Made by a program: the position numbers and the translations under genes. This document shows positions 40,766 through 49,912 of a DNA stretch of 64,000 nt, piece after piece. The notes below the pieces were generated by a model. It did not search any database and was not told the DNA's origin. It saw nothing but the letters and a program-made list of their open reading frames with translations. Each line of letters opens with the position of its first letter. The stretch's first letter is position 1. The DNA is from Robertmurraya_A mangrovi. Lineage in GTDB: Bacteria > Bacillota > Bacilli > Bacillales > Cytobacillaceae. The stretch spans positions 18,475 through 82,474 of the forward strand of contig NZ_JAXOFX010000019.1 of the NCBI RefSeq assembly GCF_034427655.1, written 5' to 3'.

Positions 40766-41581
40766 CTACTGCTGGGCTTTTAAATTCTCCACGTCCGGCT
40801 CTGATCCGAACCATTCTTTGTAGATTTTTGCATATGTGCCGTTTTCGAATACTTTATTGATTGCTGCGTCAAATTCCGCTTTTAATGGACTTTCTTTCGC
40901 AAACATTAATCCATAATATTCACTTTCGAAAGCATTTGCATCTTCAACAACTACTAATTTATCATTCGGATTATTTTTAGCATATTCTTCAACAACCGTG
41001 TTGTCCGCAACCACTGCGTCTGCACCGCCACTGTTTAATTCCATGATTGCTAAGTTATTGTTTTCAAATTTCTTGATGTCTTTATTGTTTTTACCAAGAA
41101 GAGCTTCCACTGCTTCTTGACCAGTGGTTCCATTTTGAACAGCAACCACTTTTCCTTTTAGGTCAGCCGCACTCTTAATATCGCTGCCCTCTGGAACTAG
41201 GATTTTATTTGTTGATAAAAAGTAAGGTACGGAAAAGTCATATGTTTGCTTACGATCGTCGTTAATCGTAATGGCCGAAATACCTACATCAGCAATTTTA
41301 TCCTTCACTTCTACGAAAACAGGATCCCAACCAACATTAACAATCTCTAATTCGTATCCAGCTTCTTTTGCTACCGCCTCAATGAAATCCACATCGAAAC
41401 CAACTATTTCCCCTTTGTCCATATACTCGAATGGAGCATATGCCGCATCTGTTACTACCTTAAGAGTTTTCTTTTCTTCTCCTCCTGATTTTCCGCCATC
41501 TACTTGGCTAGTACCACAGGCTGATAGAATAAAGACCATACTTAACAGCATAATAAATGAAAGCTTTCTAAACTTCTTCAA
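40766..41581 (-). CDS. Polar amino-acid ABC transporter substrate-binding lipoprotein
   Basis: A 271-residue family 3 solute-binding protein. The lipobox is ILSACG. APFEYMDKGEIVGFDVDFIEA is the signature of amino-acid binding proteins, and GISAITINDDRKQTYDFSVPY and VAVQNGTTGQEAVE line the ligand cleft. It is the first gene of its operon. The upstream gap is AT-rich, and no riboswitch was recognised. Ligand probably arginine, glutamine or a related polar amino acid. Confidence 0.92.
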   Translation of the reverse strand: MKKFRKLSFIMLLSMVFILSACGTSQVDGGKSGGEEKKTLKVVTDAAYAPFEYMDKGEIVGFDVDFIEAVAKEAGYELEIVNVGWDPVFVEVKDKIADVGISAITINDDRKQTYDFSVPYFLSTNKILVPEGSDIKSAADLKGKVVAVQNGTTGQEAVEALLGKNNKDIKKFENNNLAIMELNSGGADAVVADNTVVEEYAKNNPNDKLVVVEDANAFESEYYGLMFAKESPLKAEFDAAINKVFENGTYAKIYKEWFGSEPDVENLKAQQ

Positions 41582-41873
41582 TGTATATCCCCCTTTAGAT
41601 ATGAAAATACTTACAAATTTTGTTTAAATATTCAGTATTTTTAGATTTGTTGTTATTATACTTAAAATTATTTTTTTATGCAATTATTCATTTCTGTAAA
41701 TGTTTAGTAGAAAGTAAAATGTAGATTTACTATTATAAAATAGTAATAAATGATTACATAATTCTGAAACTATATGATAAAGTCTATGATTAATTTTTTG
41801 TTGTTATAACTAAGATATTAAAAACTCTTTTTATAAGGCTATTGATATTTTGAACTGTTCTATTAGTTTGTCC

Positions 41874-42062
41874 GTTGATTTCCGGTCCAGGCACTTGCTT
41901 TCCGCGAGAAGAATTAATGAAAAAATCCAAAAGCCGATTTTTTCAAAGGGCAAATTCTTCCTCGGGGAGGAAGTCGAGCCTCCTCGCCGTGCCGTCTGTG
42001 GGGTCTCGACCTTTCCTCTACATCCCGCTGGAGTCAAGTGCCTTCCCCTCCAATCAACTCAG
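41874..42062. repeat. Intergenic inverted-repeat element, copy 2, expanded by a nested hairpin
   Basis: The outer part matches copy 1 at 1919-2052: GTCCAGGCACTTGCTTTCCG at the left and GGAGTCAAGTGCCTTCC at the right. Between the arms an extra 55-60 base segment (about 41905-41962) forms its own hairpin, with GAAAAAATC / GATTTTTTC as inner arms and GAAGAATT / AAATTCTTC as outer arms. The rest of the 41582-42187 gap is AT-rich without genes. Confidence 0.75.
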
Positions 42063-42082
42063 TGCTCTATACTAAATAGAAA

Positions 42083-42119
42083 AGGAAGTGGAGAAAAAAC
42101 CAATTTTCTCTACTTCCTT
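42083..42119 (-). terminator. Terminator after the excisionase-fold gene
   Basis: GGAAGTGGAGAAAA and TTTTCTCTACTTCC form a long hairpin followed by TTTTCTATTT on the minus strand; it lies about 70 bases past the stop at 42188. Confidence 0.6.
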
Positions 42120-42187
42120 TAGTTAAGGGACTTAATGAAAAGCACCCCTAATTTTTGAGTACTACAGAAGCAATATTAAATTATTTT

Positions 42188-42427
42188 TTAATCCTCATCT
42201 TTAACATCTAAGTCTTCGGGGATTGGCTCTTGAAGTATTTCTTCTACTAGTTTTTTATATTTTTCAACTTGGTCGATGTGTGTGTTGAATTGCTCTTTAT
42301 AGATTAAGTATTGTTCACCATCGTGTATTGCGCGGATCTTTTTTTGTAGTATTAGGCTTTCTATGTATGATTCGGGGTAAGAAAGGTATTCTGCTGTTTC
42401 TTCTATTGTTAAATACAATGAGATCAT
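42188..42427 (-). CDS. Small excisionase/MerR-fold helix-turn-helix protein
   Basis: A 79-residue protein. The N-terminal half (YLTIEETAEYLSYPESYIES followed by ILQKKIRAIHDG and YLIYKEQF) is the winged-helix fold of the excisionase/HTH_17 family. The C-terminal 30 residues are acidic and helical. It may be a small DNA-binding regulator, since no integrase or other phage gene lies near it. Function beyond DNA binding is not readable. Confidence 0.7.
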   Translation of the reverse strand: MISLYLTIEETAEYLSYPESYIESLILQKKIRAIHDGEQYLIYKEQFNTHIDQVEKYKKLVEEILQEPIPEDLDVKDED

Positions 42428-42623
42428 TCCTTTGTTAAAAACTTATCTTCCTTTCTATACTAGCACATCCCCTTATTTCTTTTAAATCTTTCCATACCAT
42501 TCCGACTAAATAAGTAGATAACATATACAACCACTATAGCGTTTTTCATAGGCATCCGCCCTGTCACTCTCTAATCATCTACATAAGTTATATGGATTAC
42601 ACTTAGAAAGAGGAGGGTTTCCA

Positions 42624-43001
42624 ATGTATCCATATTATTATCACGGATATGCCCCAATGCAAATGGACCCTACAATGTCCTATCAGTATGATCCATATTC
42701 ATTCACCCAAAGTTTAGATGTTGAAAGACAACCACAACAATTAGAGAGAAGAATAGCACAATTAGAAAGACAAAATGAAAATCAAACTAGAGAATTAACC
42801 CGACAAAATCAAGAAATTAGACGTTTAAACAGAGAAATTGAGCGTATTAATGAAGAAATTAGAAGACTAAATGGAGAGGTGACACGTTTAAGTCGTAATG
42901 ATGAAAGACAAACGCGACGTTTAAACCGTTTAAATCAAAGGCTTCGCGCAGTGGAAAATAGATTATCTATTCCTTTTATTGCGGGTGAGGATGGGTTTTA
43001 A
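42624..43001 (+). CDS. Tyr-rich coiled-coil protein, probable spore coat component
   Basis: A 125-residue protein. The first 35 residues are rich in Tyr, Met and Pro (YPYYYHGYAPMQMDPTMSYQ). Residues about 38-112 are a long coiled coil with frequent Arg, Glu, Gln and Asn (RRLNREIERINEEIRRLNGE is typical). Small Tyr-rich or coiled-coil proteins of this type are common in Bacillus spore coats, but this exact family is not named. A CATAAGTTA box at 42582-42590 fits the -10 consensus of mother-cell sigma K promoters, though the -35 part is not at the ideal spacing. AGAGGAGGG precedes the ATG. Confidence 0.7.
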   Translation: MYPYYYHGYAPMQMDPTMSYQYDPYSFTQSLDVERQPQQLERRIAQLERQNENQTRELTRQNQEIRRLNREIERINEEIRRLNGEVTRLSRNDERQTRRLNRLNQRLRAVENRLSIPFIAGEDGF

Positions 43002-43039
43002 TTAGTGCTATATTATTAACTACTTTATGGTCAATGGTA

Positions 43040-43066
43040 TGGCAGGAAAACCTTTAGGTTTCCCTG
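43040..43066. terminator. Terminator hairpin after the coiled-coil protein gene
   Basis: GGCAGGAAAACC and GGTTTCCCTGC form a hairpin with a short loop between two convergent genes. There is no strong T-run, so the call is tentative. Confidence 0.45.
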
Positions 43067-43099
43067 CTCTACCGTTGCTACTGCTCTACTTATATACTA

Positions 43100-44269
43100 T
43101 CAAATGCTAACATTCTCATAGGAGTAAGACTTTTCAAACTTAATATGAATATTCCTTTGTTTTAATTCTTCCATAAAAGGATCAAAGTAATCTCCTATTA
43201 TTAATTCTTCGATGGAAACTACACCACTCTGTTTTAACGTACCATTTGCAAGCCACTCTGTTAGAATTACAGCTGGATATCCTGTGGTTCTCGCCATAGA
43301 GGTAATATTTTTTTCATTATCATATAAATCTACCATTTCCCATTCCAGCTTAACTGATTTTCCATCCTTTTTTCCTTTAACCGTAACTCTTAACACTGTA
43401 ATATCTTCGTTTGATTCACCCTTCATCTTAGGTTCTAAAATTGCCATTGAGAGTTTACGTGGACATACCTTCATCCCCTCAATTATTACTTCATCCTCAT
43501 CTAGAAATCCCAATTCAGCTAGTACAGCCATCTTATCCCAATGACCTTTGTAACGAACGGTTTTTTCATAAAGCCTTTTTACTTTATTTTTCAAGGTAAA
43601 TGCCACACTGTGAGCATCGGTGATAACCGCTTCACATTCTCCAACAGGGTTTGGAAAATGTAATGTTTCTTTTCCACTTAGTGGAGGCAGTTCTACTAAG
43701 TGTCCATTTTCAGCTGCTAAAGCTGGTCTTGTGTATAGACCCATCACACTTTCTAGTCTAAACACTACTTGATACCATAATGGTGGTAGTGGGTGTCTCG
43801 GAATTCCTCCACAAATCATCACAGCTTCTTCTGCTTCATCCAGTAATTCAATACCTCGGGCTGCTAAAAAATTAGTGATTCCTGGTGCCACCCCAGCTCC
43901 AGGTACAATTAGAACACCCTTTTCTTTCGCTTCATTGTGAAGTTCTGCTTTTTCAAGGTACTTCGAGCCGACCAAATCAATTAAATGGCATCCTCCTTCA
44001 ATTGCAGCCTTTACTGCTGGTAAACTTAAAAAGTGAGGTAAACACGCTACAGCTATATCTACTTCCTTCATAATACTAACTAGTGTGTCCCAGTCATCTA
44101 AGGTAGCTATTCTTCCTAAAACCTTTGACTGGTTAGCATCTTTTAAGCATCTGTCTAGGTTAGATTGGGAAGTATCTACTGCAATGATTTCTAAGATTGA
44201 ATCGGCCTTAGCAAGTTCACATACAATCATATTCCCAATCATACCTGTTCCGAGTACTGCTACACGCAT
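43100..44269 (-). CDS. Saccharopine dehydrogenase-like oxidoreductase
   Basis: A 389-residue enzyme of the saccharopine dehydrogenase/lysine dehydrogenase family. The Rossmann motif VAVLGTGMIGNMIVCELAKA starts the protein, and PGAGVAPGITNFLAARGIEL and ARTTGYPAVILTEWLANG are family features. The start at 44269 (AGGAG 8 bases before) is preferred to a GTG three codons upstream that overlaps the binding site. It follows the ABC ATPase gene by a few bases, as last gene of the transporter operon. The pairing suggests that the imported amino acid is oxidised by this enzyme; lysine or a related diamino acid is the natural guess, not shown. Confidence 0.82.
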   Translation of the reverse strand: MRVAVLGTGMIGNMIVCELAKADSILEIIAVDTSQSNLDRCLKDANQSKVLGRIATLDDWDTLVSIMKEVDIAVACLPHFLSLPAVKAAIEGGCHLIDLVGSKYLEKAELHNEAKEKGVLIVPGAGVAPGITNFLAARGIELLDEAEEAVMICGGIPRHPLPPLWYQVVFRLESVMGLYTRPALAAENGHLVELPPLSGKETLHFPNPVGECEAVITDAHSVAFTLKNKVKRLYEKTVRYKGHWDKMAVLAELGFLDEDEVIIEGMKVCPRKLSMAILEPKMKGESNEDITVLRVTVKGKKDGKSVKLEWEMVDLYDNEKNITSMARTTGYPAVILTEWLANGTLKQSGVVSIEELIIGDYFDPFMEELKQRNIHIKFEKSYSYENVSI

Positions 44270-44274
44270 TTTGT

Positions 44275-45027
44275 TCACTCCTTCTTTTCAATAATGCTTA
44301 AGAACTTACGTGTCCTTTCTTCTTTAGGCATTGTGAAGATTTCTTCCGGTTTACCTTGCTCGATGATTTTGCCACCATCCATAAATATAACCCTGTCCGC
44401 AACTTCTCTGGCAAATCCCATTTCATGTGTAACTACCACCATGGTCATTCCTTCCCTAGCTAAATCCTTCATTACTGTAAGAACTTCTCTTACTAATTCC
44501 GGATCAAGGGCTGAAGTTGGTTCATCATACAACATGACAAGTGGTTCCATTGCAAGTGCTCGCGCTATTCCAACCCTTTGTTGTTGTCCGCCTGATAAAC
44601 GTGAAGGATAGTGGTCTCCTTTTTCTGCAAGGCCTACTTTTTCTAGTAATCCTTCAGCCAATCTTTTGGCTTCAACAAGGGGCATTTTTTTAATAGTGAT
44701 AAGACCTTCCATTACATTCTGAAGAGCTGTTTTATGAGGAAATAAGTTAAATTGTTGAAAAACAAATCCTGTATGTTGTCTTAGGAGTCTAATTTGATCT
44801 TTTCTTTGTTTTGTTGTTTTTCCTCCTGCTTGTATCTCATAATCTCCCATACGAATCATTCCTTCGTCAGGCTCCTCAAGAAACGTTGCACAGCGTAATA
44901 ATGTTGATTTCCCAGAACCACTAGGCCCAAGAATAACAACTACCTCACTTTTGTTTACATTTAAATTAATTTGATCTAAAACCCTATTTAAACCAAAACT
45001 TTTACTGATTCCTTTAAGTGTAATCAT
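44275..45027 (-). CDS. Polar amino-acid ABC transporter ATPase (GlnQ type), second system
   Basis: A 250-residue ATPase: Walker A GPSGSGKST, Q-loop GFVFQQFNLFPHKTALQNV, signature RLSGGQQQRVGIARAL, Walker B VMLYDEPTSALDPEL, and switch VVTHEMGFAREVADR. It belongs to the same subfamily as the ATPase at 39278-40000 and is about half identical by eye. It is the third gene of a binding protein - permease - ATPase - dehydrogenase operon. Confidence 0.93.
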   Translation of the reverse strand: MITLKGISKSFGLNRVLDQINLNVNKSEVVVILGPSGSGKSTLLRCATFLEEPDEGMIRMGDYEIQAGGKTTKQRKDQIRLLRQHTGFVFQQFNLFPHKTALQNVMEGLITIKKMPLVEAKRLAEGLLEKVGLAEKGDHYPSRLSGGQQQRVGIARALAMEPLVMLYDEPTSALDPELVREVLTVMKDLAREGMTMVVVTHEMGFAREVADRVIFMDGGKIIEQGKPEEIFTMPKEERTRKFLSIIEKKE

Positions 45028-45046
45028 TATATCTATTCCCTTCTAT

Positions 45047-45697
45047 TTAAAGCTGAACATGGCGAGACATTCTCATTTCTAATCTCGTTTGTAAGAGTGT
45101 AAAGACCATACTTAACACCCAATAAATGAGTCCTGCCAATAAATAAAAAGGTAAAGGTTCAAATGTTCTCGCTATAATTAGTGAGGTTGTTTGGAGTAAT
45201 TCAGTTACTGTTATAACTGAAACTAGAGATGTATCTTTAAGAAGTCCAATGTATGTGTTACCTATTGTAGGTAAGGCTGTTCGGATACTCTGTGGAATAA
45301 TAATTCGTCTCATCGCTTGGCTATAAGTCATCCCGAGCATTGATGCTGCTTCCATTTGCCCCTTATCAACGGATTGAATGGCAGCACGGAAAGATTCCGA
45401 AAGATATGCCCCTACATTTATGCTTAAAGCAATTATCCCTGAAGTGATTGGATTAAAGTGTATTCCAATTTGGGGGAGACCAAAGTAAATAACATATATT
45501 TGAACTAGTAATGGAGTTCCTCTAATAATAGATACATAGGTTGAAGATAAATTATATAAAATTTTATTTTTCGAAATACGAGCAAGGGCTGTAAAAATAC
45601 CAATAACTAACCCTATCAACATTGACACAACTGCTAAAGTCAACGTTACAAGAGTTGCTCCTAAGAGAATAGGGAGCGAGCTAAAGATTTGGTCCAT
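45047..45697 (-). CDS. Polar amino-acid ABC transporter permease (GlnP type), second system
   Basis: A 216-residue permease with five helices. SIIRGTPLLVQIYVIYFG and the EAA loop SVDKGQMEAASMLGMTYSQA followed by IIIPQSIRTALPTIGNTYIG identify the family; DTSLVSVITVTELL is typical of cystine and other polar amino-acid systems. It lies 15 bases behind the binding-protein gene. Confidence 0.92.
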   Translation of the reverse strand: MDQIFSSLPILLGATLVTLTLAVVSMLIGLVIGIFTALARISKNKILYNLSSTYVSIIRGTPLLVQIYVIYFGLPQIGIHFNPITSGIIALSINVGAYLSESFRAAIQSVDKGQMEAASMLGMTYSQAMRRIIIPQSIRTALPTIGNTYIGLLKDTSLVSVITVTELLQTTSLIIARTFEPLPFYLLAGLIYWVLSMVFTLLQTRLEMRMSRHVQL

Positions 45698-45712
45698 TCC
45701 GAGTCCCCCATT

Positions 45713-46528
45713 CTATTGAAGAGTAGGCTCGACTCCAAACCATTTCTTATATATGGTTGTGTACGTCCCATCCTTTTTCATTTCAGCTAAAGCTTTGTTT
45801 ACTTCACTAATAAAATCCTCATTTCCTTTTTTAACAGCCATTCCAATAAGGTCCTTATTGACAATATCACTAGTAATCTTTATTGGAAGGTTTTGATTTT
45901 TTATGTTATACCCCATTACCAACTGATCGTTCATAATTACGTCCAATCTTCCGTTCATTAAATCCTGTATATATTCATTAACATTTTTATAGGTTTGAAC
46001 TTTCGCGTCACTGACCCCTCTTACTACTTCTTCAAAAGTTGTTCCTCCACCAACCCCAACTTTCTTACCAGCAATATCTTCTAACTTAGTAATATCGTTT
46101 GTATCGTTACGTGTAATTAATACCCCACCTGTTTCAACATAAGGATCTGTAAAATCTACACTTTTCTTTCTCTCTTCTGTTATACTCATTTGTGCAATGA
46201 TAATATCAAATTTATCTGCCTTTAACCCTCCAATTAATCCATCCCAGGGAGTTGCTACAAACTCTACTTCCACGCCTAACCGTTTGGCAATCTCACTAGA
46301 AATATCTACATCAAATCCATCGTAATCTTTTCCATTATCTTTTAAAAAATTGAAAGGCATATAAGCACCTTCAAATCCTACAGTTAATTTACCAGTATCT
46401 TTAATATTAGCCAGAACTTTTCCTTTTCCGCTTTCCGATTCAGCTCCGTTATCCGTTTTAGAACTGCAGCCTATTAATAAAAAGCTAGCCATTAACACAA
46501 AAAACATACAGTTAAATATCCTTTTCAT
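45713..46528 (-). CDS. Polar amino-acid ABC transporter substrate-binding lipoprotein, second system
   Basis: A 271-residue family 3 binding protein with lipobox LLIGCS. GAYMPFNFLKDNGKDYDGFD is the signature segment, and MSITEERKKSVDFTDPYVET and VGVGGGTTFEEVV line the cleft. The ligand is a polar amino acid not identified by sequence. It is the first gene of the four-gene operon. GGGAGGTAAAGGGGC precedes the ATG. A CodY-like palindrome lies about 100 bases upstream. Confidence 0.92.
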   Translation of the reverse strand: MKRIFNCMFFVLMASFLLIGCSSKTDNGAESESGKGKVLANIKDTGKLTVGFEGAYMPFNFLKDNGKDYDGFDVDISSEIAKRLGVEVEFVATPWDGLIGGLKADKFDIIIAQMSITEERKKSVDFTDPYVETGGVLITRNDTNDITKLEDIAGKKVGVGGGTTFEEVVRGVSDAKVQTYKNVNEYIQDLMNGRLDVIMNDQLVMGYNIKNQNLPIKITSDIVNKDLIGMAVKKGNEDFISEVNKALAEMKKDGTYTTIYKKWFGVEPTLQ

Positions 46529-46630
46529 GCCCCTTTACCTCCCTTTATTCTTAAAACTCTTCCATTAGAACGCAACATTACTGAACCTAATCTATATAAC
46601 AAAACGTCTATCAACCTCCTTTATATTGTG

Positions 46631-46645
46631 AATATTTTGAATATT
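46631..46645. promoter_or_regulatory. CodY-box-like palindrome
   Basis: AATATTTTGAATATT matches the Bacillus CodY consensus AATTTTCWGAAAATT at 12 of 15 positions. It lies about 100 bases upstream of the amino-acid transporter operon, a typical CodY target. The AT-rich setting makes chance matches common. Confidence 0.35.
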
Positions 46646-46783
46646 ATTATTTTATAAAACCCCTTCCATACAAACCATATATAATATATACAAAAAAACG
46701 AGCTATAGTTACTTATTATTTGTACTATTTTTCTATAGATGATTTTAAAAGATATATAGGATATTTATTTACACTGAAAATAA

Positions 46784-46815
46784 ATAGAGCCGAATCAAAT
46801 TTGATTCAGCTCTAT
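46784..46815 (-). terminator. Terminator of the M28 aminopeptidase gene
   Basis: ATAGAGCCGAATCAAA and TTTGATTCAGCTCTAT form a long near-perfect hairpin 7 bases past the stop, followed by TTATTTTC on the minus strand. Confidence 0.8.
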
Positions 46816-46822
46816 GCTTATT

Positions 46823-48175
46823 CTACTTTTTTATTAACTGATACACCGAAGCTCCAACTAAATCCCCTGCTTCCTTCAACCTTTCGCTACTAATATGCTG
46901 GGTCGTATCAAGTGGTGTATGATAGTATGGCTCAAGTGACGCTGTTCCTGGTTCACGGCGAATAAAGTTTACTGCTGGTATACCCGCATCATGGAAAGAT
47001 ACATGGTCAGATGCTCCACGTTGGTATAAAACTAATTCTGAAGGTGTGCCAATTCGCTCAGCTGTTGCTATTGCTGTTTCAGTGACAATATTTGCTTGAC
47101 CATCTAGTGTATTCATATAAATAGCTGTTGCGTTTTCCCAAGAAGTGCCGACCATATCCATATTAAAGTTAGCGATACTACGGCTTACTTCATCTTCGCT
47201 TAATTGTTCGACATAGTACTTAGAGCCAAGTAAACCAATCTCCTCTGCCCCTACAAAGACAAATCGAACTTCTTTATCAATTGGATAGCTTTTTAAGACC
47301 TTCGCAATTTCTAATGCAACCGCTGTTCCTGATGCGTTATCGCTTGCTCCAGGGGCAAATGGTACACTGTCAAAGTGCGCGGAGACATGTACTATATCAT
47401 GATTTTCTCCTTTATTAGGAGTGCGTGTTGCAATAATGTTTTGTGATTTCCTGTTTTCAAGCAGGGTTACTTCAAAAGATACTGTTTTATTTTGTTCTAC
47501 CACATCCCGGAGTAGTGCTTCCCCACTTGCTTTCGTTAAACCAGCCACTGGTATGGAAACATTTCCGCCAAGAGATGGGTTGAGTGGTGTAAGTTGAGTT
47601 CCATTATCATAGATTAGGACTGCAGTAGCACCAGCTGCCACCGCATTATCTACTTTCGCTCTAAATGTAATTTCACCTCTTGAAATAAGAGCAATCTTTC
47701 CTTTTGCTTCATCTGTAAAATCTTCAAGCTTTCCTAAGCCTGCATCATATAAAAAGGAAGTAATCCCTTCGCTATTAGTAGCTGCAGAGCCTGAAGGAAT
47801 AGTTACCGCTACCTCTTTTCCATCACTAGTATGTAAATGTCCCACTCCCATATTTGGTATACTGAATTCTTGTGTTTCCACTTGATAGCCATAGGACTGT
47901 AGTTTTTCTCTAATAAAATCGGCAGCTTTTTGTTCACCCTCTGTTCCAGCCACACGAGGTCCAATTGTATCTGCTAGATAACGTAAATCCTCAAAGATTT
48001 GGTCAGCATTAACTCTTGCAATTACTTTTTGATCAAAAGCCATTGAACTAGGATTCACTACATTTTTAACTGCTGCCTCTACCGGAACTGTAAATCCTGC
48101 TGGTGTTACATATAATCCTGAAGTTAGCATTAGTGTAGTAAGTAAAACAGCCGAACGTTTTTTCCCTTTTTTCAA
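46823..48175 (-). CDS. Secreted M28-family aminopeptidase with PA domain
   Basis: A 450-residue exported peptidase. Signal peptide residues 1-35 (hydrophobic LLTTLMLTSGLYV, cleavage near PVEAAV). Residues about 145-230 are a PA domain (FRAKVDNAVAAGATAVLIYD). The catalytic domain has the M28 metal ligands in order: HFDSVPFAPGASDNASG (His and bridging Asp), AEEIGLLGS (catalytic Glu and ligand), NMDMVG (Asp) and DHVSFHDAGIPAV region with the last His near HTPLD. The architecture matches YwaD of B. subtilis, a two-zinc leucine-type aminopeptidase, so it should trim N-terminal residues of peptides outside the cell. Confidence 0.9.
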   Translation of the reverse strand: MKKGKKRSAVLLTTLMLTSGLYVTPAGFTVPVEAAVKNVVNPSSMAFDQKVIARVNADQIFEDLRYLADTIGPRVAGTEGEQKAADFIREKLQSYGYQVETQEFSIPNMGVGHLHTSDGKEVAVTIPSGSAATNSEGITSFLYDAGLGKLEDFTDEAKGKIALISRGEITFRAKVDNAVAAGATAVLIYDNGTQLTPLNPSLGGNVSIPVAGLTKASGEALLRDVVEQNKTVSFEVTLLENRKSQNIIATRTPNKGENHDIVHVSAHFDSVPFAPGASDNASGTAVALEIAKVLKSYPIDKEVRFVFVGAEEIGLLGSKYYVEQLSEDEVSRSIANFNMDMVGTSWENATAIYMNTLDGQANIVTETAIATAERIGTPSELVLYQRGASDHVSFHDAGIPAVNFIRREPGTASLEPYYHTPLDTTQHISSERLKEAGDLVGASVYQLIKK

Positions 48176-48380
48176 AGAAATTACCTCCTAAGATTTACTA
48201 GATTACTTAGGTTGTATTCGCTTTCTTTTTTCTTCTAACCTCTTAACTTTGCCAAAACCATTCTATTAACCTAGCGAATATTTGCTTTATAGTAAATTAG
48301 AAGTCCCCTTTATTTTGCTTATCAAGACTTAAGACCGCTGAATTTTTTCCTATCTTTAGGAAAATTAAAAAAAGAAAAAA

Positions 48381-48401
48381 CAGTAGCCATCTAAGCTACT
48401 G
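48381..48401 (-). terminator. Terminator of the GGDEF gene
   Basis: CAGTAGC and GCTACTG form a stem with a 7-base loop, followed by TTTTTTCTTTTTTT on the minus strand, just beyond the stop at 48412. Confidence 0.9.
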
Positions 48402-48411
48402 CTAATGATTC

Positions 48412-49584
48412 TTATGAAAAAACAAGTTGGTTTTTCCCTTGTTCCTTTGCCTCATATAATGCTTCATCAGCTGATTTCTTTAATGTATCAACGGTCATAC
48501 CATTGTTCGGATAGTGAGCAACACCGGAACTAATGGAAACATTAATCTTATTGTTGAAAATATTGATAGGATTAGCTGAGTAAAATTCAATCAAACGTTT
48601 GTATAAATTCCTTACTCCCTCTTTTATGTCTCCGTTTATAATGACCATGAATTCATCGCCGGCATATCTGTAACCTGTAATTTGATCAGTCATGATGCTC
48701 TTAATACCATCTGCTAACAAACTCAGATATAGGTCCCCAATGTCATGTCCATAGTTATCGTTTACTCTCTTTAAATTATCTGAGTCAATCATTATCAAAG
48801 TGATATCGCGGTTTCCCTCTTTAATAAGGCTGGATAAATCCTCATGGAATGCTCTATAGTTTTTCAGTCCAGTAAGTTCATCCGTTATTGTCATCTTATA
48901 GATTTTTTCATAGAGTCTAGCTGTTTCAATAGAATTAATCACATGGGTTCCAATGATTTGGAGTAATTCCTCATGTTCTTTTCTATAGGCAAAATTGACA
49001 TCACTTTGTGCCGATAGTACACCTCTTACGCTATCGTCTATAATAACTGGAACAAACAGGCATGACGTTGTTTCTGTTTCACCAAAGGACGAATCAAATT
49101 CCTCTTTTACTAAAGCTTCTTTATGGTGAATGATTTCTCGTGTTTGAATTACTTTTGAAGCATAGTTATCGCCAAATTCCGCCCGTCGTCGTGGATAAAA
49201 TTTCCCTTTGTCGGCCATCAGAACAAATTCAATTTCCGTGTCCCCTTCATTATATAAAGCAATATAAAAGGAATCGGTAGGCATAACTTTTGAGACCATT
49301 TCATGTGCTTTTTTTAGAAGGGTCTCCTCATTCAAGGTTTTACTACAAATCTGTGCAAATTCATGTAAAATACGATAGTGTTTGTTAAGCCAACTCATAT
49401 TCTCTAACTGAACATTTACATCTTGTAAGCCTAATAATAAAGAGTCAACCACTTCTCTATCTTCATCATCTTCAAGGTTTTCATTAAAAAAGTCGATCGT
49501 TTCTTTCGATAAAATGTTATGTTTAGAACCAATATCCCTTACAAGTGCATTTAGCAAGAGTAAAGCCTGCTTATTATTTTTCAT
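48412..49584 (-). CDS. GAF-GGDEF diguanylate cyclase
   Basis: A 390-residue soluble enzyme. The ATG at 49582-49584 (GGAAGTG before it) is preferred to one six codons upstream. Residues about 70-225 form a GAF sensor domain (LHEFAQICSKTLNEETLLKK, PTDSFYIALY, TSCLFVPVIIDDSVRGVLSA). Residues about 230-390 form the GGDEF domain: DELTGLKNYRAFHEDL, IMIDSDNLKRVNDNYGHDIG and YRYAGDEFMVII. The signature is AGDEF, which is compatible with catalysis. No RxxD inhibitory site is seen at the usual place. It should make c-di-GMP from two GTP; a c-di-GMP riboswitch lies elsewhere in the window. Single-gene unit. Confidence 0.9.
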   Translation of the reverse strand: MKNNKQALLLLNALVRDIGSKHNILSKETIDFFNENLEDDEDREVVDSLLLGLQDVNVQLENMSWLNKHYRILHEFAQICSKTLNEETLLKKAHEMVSKVMPTDSFYIALYNEGDTEIEFVLMADKGKFYPRRRAEFGDNYASKVIQTREIIHHKEALVKEEFDSSFGETETTSCLFVPVIIDDSVRGVLSAQSDVNFAYRKEHEELLQIIGTHVINSIETARLYEKIYKMTITDELTGLKNYRAFHEDLSSLIKEGNRDITLIMIDSDNLKRVNDNYGHDIGDLYLSLLADGIKSIMTDQITGYRYAGDEFMVIINGDIKEGVRNLYKRLIEFYSANPINIFNNKINVSISSGVAHYPNNGMTVDTLKKSADEALYEAKEQGKNQLVFS

Positions 49585-49912
49585 AATAACACTTCCATAC
49601 AAGATTGTTTTTATATATAACTTTAATAATGATTTTAATGCAAAATGAAACGATATAATGTATATATTTTAAATTAAAATATCTTGAAACAATACTACTA
49701 TACACCAATTGTTAATACTTTGTAATAATTCAGTATAACTAGCACATTCGGTTAAATCAGAAATTCTCGCAATTGTAATAATATTCTATAAATAGGTAAA
49801 AAAACCTTCTACTTACTACCTCCTTTAGGGGAAAAAGTAACCATAAAAGGAGAAAAGCTTCCTTCAGTAGAACTAAATAATGACTATTCAACAGGTTGAA
49901 AGGAGAATGAAT
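49585..49912. other. AT-rich divergent promoter gap
   Basis: The gap between the minus-strand GGDEF gene and the plus-strand phosphoesterase gene holds no credible gene, RNA or repeat. It must contain two divergent promoters. A short interrupted hairpin around 49800-49865 (CCTTCTACTT with AGGGGAAAAAGTAACC) has no T-run. Confidence 0.4.

Noticed and set aside
41831..42122. Several 66-90 codon frames on both strands
   Set aside because: All run through the second palindromic repeat element; similar frames appear in copy 1.
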